Assembly: GCA_003640385.1 (NCBI GenBank)
Contig: RCAB01000327.1
Location: 1-64,000, forward strand
Length of the DNA stretch: 64,000 nt
DNA from: Setaria digitata
Taxonomy: Eukaryota; Nematoda; Chromadorea; Rhabditida; Setariidae
Reading direction: 5' to 3'
Notes under the pieces: model-generated
What the model saw: the letters and a program-made list of their open reading frames with translations, nothing else
The model's database searches: none
What the model was told of the DNA's origin: nothing
Shown here: positions 36,321 to 48,500 of the stretch, piece by piece
How the letters are laid out: each line of letters starts with the position of its first letter
Numbering within the stretch: position 1 is the first letter of the stretch
Position numbers and translations under genes: made by a program

Positions 36321-36470
36321 AGTGGATGAAGAAAGAGACGGATAAACTGATGGATGGATGGATGAACGGATGAGAGGAGAGCAGATAAACGGATGGCGAT
36401 TGGGTAGACGAACGGATGCCGGATGGATGGATGAACGGATTGATGTACGGATGAGTGGATGAAGAAACAG
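36321..36470. repeat. Degenerate (GGAT)n / GGATGAAC repeat
   Basis: About 150 bp of GGATGGATGGATG, GAACGGATG and variants, the same word family and orientation as at 3.5 kb and 8.3 kb. It keeps a 108-codon minus frame open as a low-complexity artefact. It is followed by a small imperfect hairpin (GTAGTACTA... to AGTACTAC) near 36480-36525. Confidence 0.8.
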
Positions 36471-37501
36471 GAAGCAGTAGTAGTAGTACTATATAAATAA
36501 TTATATATCAGTAGTACTACTAAAGTTGAAGGTTGAAGTTTGAGTAATGTCAATTGTCGCGGGATGATTAATGAGATGATTGTCATTAAATGCCATCAAA
36601 TTGCGCACCTCCCACGAAACTGAAACGGTTTCTTTTAATTGTGAAGGGAAGGAACTTTCCTTTGATCATATCGATGAATATTTAACAAATGACACGGAAA
36701 TTTGTAGTTTAAATAATGTGAATTTTCACGTGAAATATTAACTTGATTGAATTACTTAATTACTAAAGTCTGACGTTAAATAATTGCTAATATTGAAAAC
36801 TTTTACGTCTCATGAACTCTGCACACAACAGTGTTTCTCGTCTAGGAACTCAACCTCATTTCACAATTAATATTTGAAAGATTACAGAAAGGAATAGCCA
36901 GCATAGGTCGAGATTAATCATTCTTCAAAATGTAAGTTTTCACATTGATAATTTTATCATTTTTATATCAGCAAAATACTACACAAAAAAGATCAATTAC
37001 ATTTAAAAATGAAGTCACAAAAATGATTATAAAACAGATGGCATGATCATAAAATAAAATGATACAATCCTTTAAAAAAAAAAAAAGAAAAAGCAAAAGA
37101 TAGGCTGGATAGTTATTATTAATTAAGTTTTGAGTAAATTATAGACTAAAATTACATTCATACTTGAATGCTTCTTGTTCGTCAACACTGCTTGAAATTT
37201 AAAATGCATTTCAATGGAAAAAAAATTCGCATAAATTCTATCTTCAAATGTTAATTAAATTATGCGTTACACAGAATTTCTTTTCTTTTTCGACTATTTT
37301 CATATAATTCAGCAAAAAGAAAAAGAAAATGATAGAATTTCGTAGTACAAATATGAATATTAAGAAGATTTGAGAAAGTATTATTGGAAGATATTTCTCG
37401 TTGGAATAGAATCGAACTAGAAGGCTCAACGGATTGGATTCTGAAAGAGTCTTTTGTGCATGCAGCAAAATAAGTGCAATAAAAATTTACATTAATGGTG
37501 A

Positions 37502-37678
37502 CATTCTTTGATAGACATTTCAATATTTTCGAGGGAAGAGAGAGGTTCAGCCGTCACATTAGAAAAAAAAGAAGGAACGGTCATTCAGAAGGACAAATTT
37601 CCAATTGTCTACAATAATCGTACTGTAATGAAGAAGTCTAAGAAGGTCGCAAAAAGAAGCAAAAGATTGTTAACCTAA
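37502..37678 (+). other. Coding-like plus-strand segment, possible terminal exon or gene relic
   Basis: Fifty-eight codons are open up to a TAA at 37676-37678. The codon content is balanced, not A/T-driven: GSAVTLEKKEGTVIQKDKF, then a basic end VMKKSKKVAKRSKRLLT. A possible acceptor is TTTTCGAG at about 37533. AATAAA words follow at 37836 and 37898. No upstream exon was found and the product is not recognised, so it may be a last exon, a pseudogene fragment or chance. Confidence 0.2.
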
Positions 37679-40466
37679 ATGGTGTCCTTCTAAATGTCGA
37701 AGTAATCGATGATGGAAGTTTCTAATTTTATTCATCGAATTAACTGTACTTCCAGACTGATAGTAGAAGAAGAAGGAGGTGGATAGTGGCACTTGATAAG
37801 AATTCGTCGCCATCCCCACCAGAAGAAGGTCAGGAAATAAAGGGTCAAGACATATCATGATGCTACTTCTTGAAGTTTTTGACAACTTTAAACTACCAAT
37901 AAAGCGAGCAATATCCTATTCCTAATAGTATTTCTCTAATTAACTAAAATCTCTCGGACTGTTAACTGAAAACGTAATGAAGCAGCCATCTAAGTTTGAT
38001 TTCATCCTATCACAAGGATATTTGGGGAATGGGGAATAAGATGCACTCTCTTTTGTTGTAAATTTCTACTTTATGATTGTTTTTGTTAAATAAATTTAAA
38101 TTATCTGATCAATTTGAATCACTAAAAAGACTTTCATAATAAAAGATTAACTTCAACATTTCTCCATTACTGTTAATTTCTTCACTGATCACTGCTAATT
38201 AATTAGTGTTAGCTGTACCAACTATCTTGTGCAAATGTAAATTTTGTAAATTTTGCAAATGTAAAATAAATTTTCCTTAGCAATTTTGCGCCAGTCTTTG
38301 CTAGCATTATCAGCAACTTCGCTGTTCTGTAGTCCATTTTAATCGTATTGTTTGCAAATAAATAAATTCAAATTTCTTTCTTGTCTAAAAACATTTATAC
38401 TCGACCTGATGAAGTTGTTGATAACAGAACATTCATTAATATTTAATATTTAAATTATTGACATGCAGTAAATAAAAACATGCAAAACAAACTGTCAACA
38501 AAAAAAAGAAAAACGCAAAAAATTAGGAAATGAATAATTTAAATATTAATTACAACAGACAAAAATTATATTTGCCTCTTGCTATTTAAATATTTAAAAT
38601 TTAAGAGTTAATTGAAGAAGTTAATTGTCAACAAATACCTCCTGCATAAAAAGTTACGCTAAACTGTCTAAGTAATCGGCTTAGTTCTTTCCTTTACCTC
38701 CTCGAACAAAGAGATGCTGGATCAGTAAATTTGATCTTATTTGTACAAAGCTCCAAAATAATTAGTCCAGATAGTCCAACTTAGTTAGCTAACTTAACAT
38801 GCAACACTTAGTCTAAATCCAGTTTATTCGGTGGTTTTACTTGAATATAAAAATGAACAGCTTTGCTCATGAAACTTTCTGGTTAGCAACTGATAGCTTT
38901 CCAAAATTCTACATTCAATAAAAAATAAAGTAGCCGGAATAATTTGCGCTACATGAGAGAAATATCACAGAAGCACCAAACAGGAATAGCAAAAAATGTG
39001 AGGCATGAACATTCAAATTCTCTTTTCTTCTCGATCGTTGGAAGTTTCAACTCATGCATTTTCACTCAAACTTTGCAATTCAATTTTTCAACGAATAGAA
39101 TTAATTTTAAAGCCATTTAAATTACGTTCCTGCCTCACACTGCACTGAAACGTTCATTCAAAATTACTGCATGACTTTAAGAATAAATTTAACGAACTGT
39201 TAAAATCAATTCAATCCAGTTCTGAAATGCCAAAAGAAAAATTATGATTTCACCGTTAATATGTCATCCTGCTTGAAGCTTACAGAACGTTTTAACGGAA
39301 TTATTTAGAAAGAATAAATTCAAGCAGTACATGATTAAAAAAATGGAAATTTCAATGGTAATCCGCTAACACAAAGAGAGTTCCGTAGAGAAAGATTGCT
39401 TAAATTGATTTGACAAATAATGTCAAAATTAATCATTTTGGTGGGTCATCAAGTCATTAGCCACCACCCAAATATTTTGCTTTCCTCTCCGAACAAGTCC
39501 AATAGTTCTTCATCTGCGTAATACACCACTTTAATCCCAATCCGGATTCCAAGCGGAATGCATATCTACTATTATTCCCGCACACGATTATCATTTTAAT
39601 GTAATTCCATCTAATCACCATCCATTCAATCATCCGAGCATTTAGTCGAATAATCATTCGTTCGACAACTTTAAAATCGATAAACCCCTCGAATGTCAAG
39701 GCTGTTCCAAGCTTATATTTCAATGCCATTACATAGAAAAATAACGTTAAATAAATTTATTAGAACTGGTAACAAAAATTAAACGAGTCAGCACTATCTC
39801 ATATCCAATATATATTTAGTACTGTTCTACGAATCTGTCACTCGGTAGTTTAGCCATGCAGTCAATTGGAAGTTGTCATTTCTACGTCTGTCTATTTTTA
39901 CTCTACAATTCCAATCCTTAAAAATAATCGATTTCTTATTCTCAGTTGATCTTGCGTCTTCAACAGCATGACTACTCAAAAAAAAAAAAAAAACCTTATT
40001 TTCGTGATCACATTTGCAGAATAAACATTTTGGAAATAATTTATCATATTCTTAACAAGTCATAGATGAATAGTGTAAAAGAAACAACTGAAAACATCTG
40101 ATAATTTAGTTAGAATTTATGAGTGAAAAAAATGTCTTGTAATTCTGAATCCAAACAACAACTAACCACAGTAAAGAATTATAAAGAGATGATATTATTA
40201 CGTTGTAGTGCTGAAGAATCAAGAAAGTGAAGCTTGTAAGGAACTCGAAGATGAACAAAAGGAACATGGTTTTCCTGTTTAAAATTGGGAAACGCTGTAA
40301 AATATAGGAGCTATTGAACGACACAGTCACTACTGAACTTGGTAAACCAAGAGCACAATCAAGAAAAAAAACTCTTATATTTCCAGTATGAGAGGCCACT
40401 GACTATAAAAAAGATTCAGAAAGTTATAGCAACAAATAATCTATAAAAATACTGCACCATAATATA

Positions 40467-40604
40467 TCAGTGAGAAATGTCCATACTTTCAATGATATCA
40501 TATTTAATTTCTTTCTGCTTCAGAACTTTCGTGGAGCCAAGTTTGAACTTATAGTCCAACTCAACGGGCTCTGGTCGGACGCAGAAATGTGGAATTATAG
40601 GACC
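40467..40604 (-). CDS. pbs-2: Proteasome beta-2 exon 6: C-terminal arm and stop
   Basis: Forty-five codons plus TGA, starting GTTTCAG|GGT. The arm reads [10 protein letters not shown] then IIESMDISH, resembling the human end ETVQTMDTS. Confidence 0.95.
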   Translation of the reverse strand, partial: GPIIPHFCVRPEPVELDYKFKLGSTKVLKQKEIKYDIIESMDISH

Positions 40605-42845
40605 CTGAAACACTACTGCAGTAATAAGATTTTACAAATCATAACTATAAAATGCTAGGTCATGGAATTTTCATGACCGTTGACGATTGCAGGGGTTTGT
40701 GATCCTAATACAGAATAATTTTAGTGGTCATCTTACAAAGACTTTCACTATTTTAAAACGAAATGGATACAAATAAGTTGTGAAATTTCGTACTGCATAA
40801 CCTCTTATAGGAAAAAGTTCAAATTTATGGATTATATAAAACTATAACCACCAATCGCCTATGAAAAGCTGACGAGCTGATTTTTGCAAAGCATATTTTG
40901 AGAAAGTATTTCGGAATATACCTTGAATACTGCAGTTTCTGGTGTTATGATAACAAAATTAAGGGAATTGCCAGAATAATTATCACCATGCATGCCAGCT
41001 TCCAGTGCACGCTGTACTAAACAAACAGCCTCCTCTTGCTAAAAGAGTACATGGGCATTCATGCTTGGACTTTATAAATCTTCATTTCCTGTCAGAGAAT
41101 AAAATGATGGAAACAGTTTAAACTGGAAAAATGAAACTAACGCTTGATAAACAAAATGTACACAACAAGAATAAATAACACTAACATTAATCAGTTTGCG
41201 AATAAAAAGCTCTGACTAACAAATTGCATTCTGATAAAACGCCACTGTATAACACAGAGTCAAATAATAAATACAGTTGTATCTCATGAATTGCGAAAAA
41301 CTATGAAAAAGCTATGTAAGATCAGGCAAGCAATATAAAGAAGCTCTATGAGAGCATTTCGAAAGCATTTTATCATATGTTATTTTCCTAAAGAGGCTAC
41401 AGGAGTCAAATAAATCAAGTGATAAAATTGAAAAAAATTCATTTCACTTAATAAACAACAAAAAAAAAAAAAAAAACTCACAGTCATGTCCGTCTTGAAA
41501 TCTCGTTCTAGAACGGTTGTTGCTGCATAACTACCCGAGCCTTCAGCAGCAAAAGGCTTACTCTGAGTATAACCATTTGCTGAGCACTGAAATATAAATT
41601 ATTTCAGCTCGGCAGAATCGCTCCAGCTTTCAATATTGTCTTTTTTTTTTTTTTTGCGAAACCGATGCGACACTGTACTGTGTGTGAGTGAATGACTTTC
41701 TTAATTGATATCTAATTAGACTAGACTAACAATATAATATAAAGAATAAAAAAATTGGTTAGTTCGCTTTTTTTTGAACTAAGAAGTAATACTCAGAAAA
41801 AAGATCGGGACAATGGAGGAAAAAATAGTTTTGAAATTATCGTGAAGCATAGACAACACTAAGGAACAAGAACAAGAACCTGATATAAATGTGGTCCTGT
41901 AGGATCAACACCGCCAATCAATAAATATGATCCAACATAGCCCATGTGTGAAAATAAATGTTGCTTGGCTCGCCGCAGTGCCGTCACTACTCGCGCCTTT
42001 TTACCGGTGTTCAGTTCCAGAAGTCGTAACTGCGCCGATAACATTTTCGTTACCTAGAATTATGCACTCTTAGAAATACCTACAACTTACGAAGTTGGAA
42101 AACACAGTAACCAACCGCATAAAATATCAAGTATTCTTAATAGTAAAGTGATTGTAGAATGCCGAAATTCTGCGGACTGTAGGATACAGATATTTCATCT
42201 GTAGAGAAAAGATGATACTATTCGAATCAACAGACGAGTTTAATTTTTTGAACTCAGTATACATGGTTCTGGGATCGTTAGTTACCGTGTAGGACAGGTT
42301 AGCAGCATGCTTTGGGATGTTTCAAAAAATTAGTGTATTTAATGCTCATACTACCTGATCTAAATCAGCAGCAGTGCCAGCACCACAGGCATAAATCGAA
42401 TCGGTCAGTTTGTGTACTTTTTCGCAATGTTTGTCAGCAATAATGTTACCAGCAGTTGCACGAGAATCAGCACCCATCACCAAGCCATCCTGCAAAAAAC
42501 TAGTCAGAGTAATAAATCTTATAAAAATCTAAACCAGGAATAAACTGAGATTTCAACATTGATATATTTTAGCGTTCAGACAAGAGTAGAGATTTGAAAT
42601 TAAATATAGATAAAAGGATCAGTATAATCTAAATCACACACCTTCACTTTACCTAGTTATCACAAAAAGGAATGGTAAATAGAGAAAAGTACCTTGTAAG
42701 TAACTGCAACAATAGTTGTACCAGTGCTTTTCATCGTTGGCGGTTTCACACCCATTGCTTCCAAAGCCATATTCCTCGCACAGTTTGAGAAATCGAATGC
42801 CACACCACATCCAATATTCAAATCAGCACGAAGTGCTTCCGTCAT
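40467..42845 (-). CDS. pbs-2: 20S proteasome subunit beta-2 (PSMB7 type, trypsin-like active site), complete
   Basis: This is one of the three catalytic beta subunits of the 20S proteasome core; it cuts after basic residues. Six exons, all phase 0: 42845-42693, 42489-42355, 42053-41880, 41586-41482, 41038-40922 and 40604-40467, giving 273 residues (human PSMB7 has 277). A 42-residue propeptide ends at Gly-Thr (STG|TTIVAV), releasing catalytic Thr1. Counting from Thr1, the active-site set is intact: Asp17 in MGADSR, Lys33 in KHCEK, Ser129 in GSGS, Asp166 in HGDN and Ser169. Gly45 in YACGAG is the S1-pocket residue of trypsin-like subunits. The long C-terminal arm typical of beta-2, which wraps around beta-3, ends MDISH. 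A 3' splice site TTATTTTAG lies only 7 bases before the ATG, which fits trans-splicing of a spliced leader. Confidence 0.97.
40922..41038 (-). CDS. pbs-2: Proteasome beta-2 exon 5
   Basis: Thirty-nine codons, TTTTAG|CAA to TTCAAG|GTATAT. It contains Asp166, Ser169 and the NFVIIT strand. Confidence 0.97.
41482..41586 (-). CDS. pbs-2: Proteasome beta-2 exon 4
   Basis: Thirty-five codons, TTTCAG|TGC to ATGACT|GTGAGT. It contains EGSGSYAA with Ser129. Confidence 0.97.
41880..42053 (-). CDS. pbs-2: Proteasome beta-2 exon 3
   Basis: Fifty-eight codons, TTCTAG|GTA to TATCAG|GTTCTT. It contains [14 protein letters not shown], strongly conserved in beta-2 subunits. Confidence 0.97.
42355..42489 (-). 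CDS. pbs-2: Proteasome beta-2 exon 2
   Basis: Forty-five codons, TTTGCAG|GAT to GATCAG|GTAGTA. It carries Asp17, Lys33 and Gly45 (mature numbering) and the GAGTAAD turn. Confidence 0.97.
42693..42845 (-). CDS. pbs-2: Proteasome beta-2 exon 1: propeptide and catalytic Thr
   Basis: Fifty-one codons from ATG at 42845 to TACAAG|GTACTT. It contains the propeptide, the Gly|Thr processing site and the first nine mature residues. Confidence 0.95.
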
Positions 42846-42852
42846 TTTTGCA

Positions 42853-42860
42853 CTAAAATA
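42853..42860 (-). promoter_or_regulatory. Candidate spliced-leader acceptor for proteasome beta-2
   Basis: TATTTTAG sits 7 bases upstream of the start codon with no usable upstream 5' exon in view. In nematodes such a site next to the ATG usually receives a trans-spliced leader. Confidence 0.45.
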
Positions 42861-45449
42861 AGCAACATGAAAGAAGATTACACTTAATCCATGGAAAGAC
42901 AAAATCGTGTAATAAATTCGTCTCTTGATACCTCATACGGACCACAAAACTCATCGTCATCTGTTATTTAAAGCACCATGCTAACCAAAAACCATCACAT
43001 TACCGGCAAATGATTGGTGATTACTTCCCAATTAATTCTAACTTCTCGATACTAACAACAAATTAACTTAAAAGCTGACAGACTTCACAGCAACTTTTGC
43101 CTTCCTAAACACAATGAACTAAACTAGCAATTTGAAGTGAACTAATCGAACAGAGCACAAAATTTAAAACAATGAATAAATTAGAAATAAGTCCAAAAAG
43201 AACGGGCAACCAAACGATCTACATTTAAACAAACACAAAATCAATCAACGGAACAACACACATGAGCACAGCTTCCGTAAAGAACAGACATTTGACAATG
43301 AAACTGTTAGATCCTACCGCTCCTGGCATACGGAAAATGGCCTAAATCAGATGTAGCCACAGGGGAGGGAGGCGGGGAAGTCGGTTCATTTCAATTTATT
43401 TCAGGATAACTGAAGGATAATGTTGCAAACGTATTCTTCAGAATAAGTCAGATGATCAAACCTGAGTCAGAACTCATGATGAGTCTTACTGAAATCTCCT
43501 GGAAAGAGGTATCTTTAGTTTTAGGAATAAAACTAGTAATAGATGAAAAATATACTGTTCCATAGTTTGACGACTAAATCATAAACAGATCCCTTCATTA
43601 TACAATCTCTAATGACTTTTAATGAGAATTAAAGACACTTTAAACAAAAAAAAAAAAAAATAACCAAACAAAGTGTTGATCACGACACCAGTAGAATCAA
43701 TAATTCGGTAATCAACTTCAACTTGAAACACTTAACCAGTTCTGAATCAAAAATAACCCGGTCAAGAACTGTGAGTTACAAACAATAAGTCAACAACAGA
43801 TCATGATTTAAAATCGCTACATCATCAATAACTACCACGGAATTTTCCCCCGTTTGCTTTCAACTTTTGGATGTAAATTGCAGTAAACGTGCCAATCTTG
43901 AGTCTCCGCGTGTCTACTGCAGTAAGAACAATTTAATATCTTCACAATATTTTAACAATTTTGAAATTATCAAAAAATCTTCGTCACACTCTAAGAAAAT
44001 ATATTTTGAACAATTTTTGCGGCACCATCAAAATACACAGAAGGTGAAGAAATGGCATAATTTAAGAGAAGAAAAAACAAATCAACGATTAATTTATTGG
44101 AATACAATATCCTAAATTTGTGTTCATATAGAAACAGTAATCTGATTTCAAAATAAAAAGAAAAAATTATGAGAAGCAGGCGGACCCAATTTCGAAAAAA
44201 GTTAAAACTCATACAAAAAAAAACCCTCTCTAACATGAATTTAAGCTCAAACTCGAAGGCAAATTTATCGAATTTTAGAAAAAAAAATTTTAACTATTAC
44301 CAGTATAAGCAATTTCCCTCTTGTGCAAATTTAAGTCGAATCAAATAAGAGGTGAATTATTATTTCTGGTCAGACATCAACCCCATTATTAGGAAATGGC
44401 ATCTTGTAATGAAAATTGGCAGAAGATATATCTCTAAAAGCATCATTCAGATTCCTTATGCTTGATTCAGATACTTCATTTTCCCACAAACAATATAAGG
44501 GAAAAAGAAACACTACTGGAAGCAAATTTCTCCAACAACGAAGAGTAAGAAAAAGAAACAAAGCAGAACACGTGACAGAACTAACTAAATGCCTGAGCAA
44601 AGTCTCAAAAAGGGGTAATGAATTACGAGCTTGAGAACTGAACTTAAACTTCTAGAAAAGTTGGAAGATACAAAGCGATTTATGAATTATCTCACAATTT
44701 TTGAGAAAAAATATTCCATGACAAATTCCTTTAAATATACGACCATGCAACGCCGTTTTCAGCAAAAATGCAGACATCACTAGTTTAGGGTTGCAAACAA
44801 TCATGCGTGATCGTGAAGAAGTTGAAACTCTAGATGAAAAAAGTGATTGTTTTATATATCAGCAAGACAGCACCGAATCATTGATTAACCATCATTAAAA
44901 AAAAGCTATTTCAAAACTGACAGGAAAATTTATAAACTGGACCACGTGATATGTGCCCGAAGTTGCATAAGGGTATTAAAGTACGTCATCAACTTGATAA
45001 ATATGGGTAATACAGTTAACGGAAGAAAAGGGTTTCATCACAATAATAATTATCATAACTTTGGAGCAAAAAATTCACTGTTCACACTGTTCATATGACA
45101 ACGCAAAAATTGAGTCTCCCATACATAAATATGAGATGCTCAAAGAGGAAAAGTAAACAATCATCGACAAATAGTAGAACAATGATATCTCCAAACAGAT
45201 CACCTTATTTAAAAACATTTCCCCCTATCTTCAATTTCGCCGGCCTTTTTGAACTTTATCAAGTCACTTTCTCACAAGCAAAGAACTCTTTCTTTTCTTC
45301 TACTTCTTATATATATATTGCTAATAATTTCCTAGTAATTTAAAGAGAATTTTCGAGAAATCTTAAGCAAAATACACCTTTTACGGTGCATTTATCATCA
45401 ACAAATCAATAACAAGAACGCTTGAACAATCTGTACTGTATGCTGAGAA
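42861..45449. other. 2.6 kb intergenic region between the kinase and proteasome genes
   Basis: AT-rich with scattered homopolymers. Small open frames on both strands (for example 44370-44634) lack start codons or splice support. Nothing else is seen. Confidence 0.65.
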
Positions 45450-45579
45450 CTATCGTTCTTCACCATCTCCATCACCAGCCGCTGATATTACTATAGCTTC
45501 GGCTGTTACTGTTGATGCTCCTGTTGCTGCTGCTGATGATGATGATGACCCGTTCGATGATGGACCACTTTCGTGCAAC
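45450..45579 (-). CDS. CLK kinase last exon: Ser/Ala-rich tail
   Basis: Acceptor AATTAAG|GTT, phase 2 in, stop TAG at 45452-45450. The tail contains [15 protein letters not shown] and is encoded partly by a (TCA)n/(GCA)n run. It has no recognisable domain. Confidence 0.85.
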
Positions 45580-48500
45580 CTTAATTCGTTAAAATAAAAA
45601 ATTTTACGAAAAGCTTGATAAAAATCACATTTCCTCCTATTTAATCTTAATTGGATAAAAGAATAAAATGATAATTTAAATATTAAAAAGCAAGGAACAA
45701 AAAAAAAACTAACCTAAGATGCGGTGCTAAACGCTTGAAATATCGATGGTCCAGTGCAGAACTTAGCGTTATTCGCTGAGATGGCTCGTAGGTAAGCATT
45801 TCTGAGATTATATCAAATAGTTCAATGTCTTCTGGATCGTTCGATTTCATATAACGCTAAAAGTTAACTTGTAAAAACAAGGATTTAATTCGCTTTTGAA
45901 CAAAGTCATAAAAAAAAAACCGTTGCGCATCCAAACAATGACAAAAAAAGATATTCGCTTAAGCTTAGATTACTAATACTATTGAAGAACAGGGAATAAG
46001 TATTTGCTCAGAAATTTAACCCAGCTACATTATTTAAAGCTTCACTATAAAGGCTCTTATTAATATTCATGCATTCAAATAAACCACTGATCATATTTCC
46101 TTATCTTGTAAGACTGATATTGCCCAGAAATAAAATGACCTGCTAGGTTATTGTACCATTAACGAACAATATTATACGCTCAGTCCTAAAAACAATCCAA
46201 TCTCTAGCCGTTTGTATGCATATCAGACCCGATCATATATCAAATTTTCAAACGATGAGACGGAAGAAGCTGAATGAATTTCTCATTCATATCATCTACT
46301 AATAAAATTAAATGAAATTAGCAATACTTATCCTCGAATACTTCACATATTGAATAACTTCCTGCTGAAGGATAGAAAATATCTGAACTACCCAGGAATA
46401 TGTATGTCATTTTGTTTAAACCTTATCCAGGTATTTAATTTCGGATATTTTAATTCGTGCACTGTATGGATGTAATAAATGTTTGGTTAACTAAATGAAA
46501 TGACTTGAATTGGCAAATGAAAGGTGACTGAACTCGTGCAAAATTTTCAGGTTATGAAAAACACAAAACAGCTTTTTTTCTCCTTTGATTCCTATTGCCT
46601 TCTCTTCCTCATTAGTTTCTTCTTCTTTTACTTGCTTCTCTAATACCTACCTACTACAAAAACATTTATTGCTCCCATGTTTTTCGCTTCACAATATCAC
46701 TACTGATTTAAAGAGCCCCCGAGATATTTGGTAAAGTAGATGGATTTTCCAGTATTTTAAATTTATACGACTGGAATATTACTCTTGCTTTAAACAACCA
46801 CAGAACTATATGAACAGTAAAAATAATTATTTGTTTGTGATTAAAATCAATTAATAATTGGTGTGAAAACAAATCAAAGGACTCCGGCAATTTTATAAAC
46901 TATATAGCGTCATCTCTCTCTTATCCTCAGGTTCACAATAATTTCCGATCTCGATACAAAAAAAAAAGAAAAAAATGCACAAAAAGAGATGCAAAATTTG
47001 AGTCTTTTTTTTCTTCTTTATTTGATGAATTTAAACCTATATTTATTTAAAGTAACATATTCAACATCAACCATTTCGTTAATACTGTCGCATATTCCAT
47101 TACTGAAGATGGATTACATGGACGATGTATCCAACTGCTAAACAAATTTCCTATTCATTGGTCACTCGCTTTCCCTAGCTAATAGTGCACCAAATTCTGA
47201 ACTTATAAACCATAGTGATATTCTTTTTTATAATTTTAGTAGTCTGTTAACAAATATATGGGGTTTTTTTCATGTGAGCAGAAAAGAACTGAATCGATTT
47301 AACTCAGTTTTTTGCTTTATTCGATCTTACTCAGTTTTTTTGCTTTTTGATTTTGATCGACTGAAAAAAAAAACAAAATGTATTGGGAAAAAGAATACCA
47401 CAAGTATGCCACCAGTCTTTCGACAAAATCAATGTAAAAATAAAAAAGTAATCATCATATAGCTAATACAACAAGAATACATTTGTCTGATGAAGTTGCT
47501 TTCTTTGTAAATCAACTACCAATGAAATGTTAAAAAAGAAAATATGACCTCTCCTCACGGATAAAGAAAATGAGAAAGACAAATCTTACCGACAATGGTT
47601 TACAATTATCTCTAACATACTGTCCTGCTTGCGTTTTTTCATTCCAGTCTAACCGTCCATGATAAAAGTATTTCGTTCTAAAATTGAAAATATTAATACA
47701 ACACAGCATCCATTTCTTCCCAAAACACTTCTCTTAATGATACTTCCAAATTGCACTGCTACAAATATTCAATTAGCATCTCTCAATTAACGGTTGTTAA
47801 TAGCGATGAAACAATTTAGCAAGTAATGAAGAGATTGAAATGTTTAGATAATACATACTTTGACTTCCTGCACATTCGATAAGGTAAAGTACCCAGAATT
47901 CTTTCCATCATCGCAAGATGCTCCCTATTATCATGTGTTTGAAATAACGTGATACCGAGGTAGAGCTCGAACAAAATGCAACCAATCGACCAAACATCAC
48001 ATGGTTGAGACCATCCTAATTCTGGAATATCATCATTCAATCATTCTTTGCATACATCTACCGTATTCAAAACAAAACAGTGCATAATTTAAATTTTGTA
48101 GAACAGTTTTTAGGAAGACAATGCAACAACACGCGAACTTTTACATAAATGCTCCAAGTATTAGAAATAATTGTCTTTCAGACATGGTTATCAGCACATT
48201 CAAGTTAATTATAAATGAAAATGATCAATAAATCATTCTCAAGATCCACAAAATATCGTACGAAACGTCGTCCATGTTATAGTAGAACAGAATTTCTGCC
48301 CTACCACCCTATGTTTTAGCTGAAAGTAGGAGTACTGTCATTCCGTCTGCCAAAAGAATGGAAGGAGACCAAAACCAAGTGTTAATTTATTCATTTTCTG
48401 ATGAAAATGAAAAAATAAAAATATATACATTTGTAAAATAAAAAGGACTATCTGAGATGCAAAAGTTCAAACCTGTATTGTCCATATCATGAATTTCATA

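Larger units (their letters stand above)
29802..40466. other. 10.7 kb intergenic region between the proteasome and glypican genes
   Basis: No gene can be supported. Points of note are a 35-bp tandem duplication near 34.5 kb, a perfect hairpin at 35255-35290, a GGAT repeat at 36.3-36.5 kb, and a plus-strand open segment at 37502-37678 followed by two AATAAA words. The glypican promoter and the PSMB7 3' UTR fall in its ends. Confidence 0.6.

Noticed and set aside
44370..44634. Two opposing frames of about 75 codons between kinase and proteasome genes
   Set aside because: They overlap on opposite strands, the plus-strand one lacks an ATG, and neither shows splice sites or a known motif.
42853..45450. 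CLK and proteasome beta-2 as an operon
   Set aside because: The 2.6 kb gap is far wider than usual nematode operon spacing. The acceptor before the proteasome ATG fits ordinary single-gene trans-splicing equally well.
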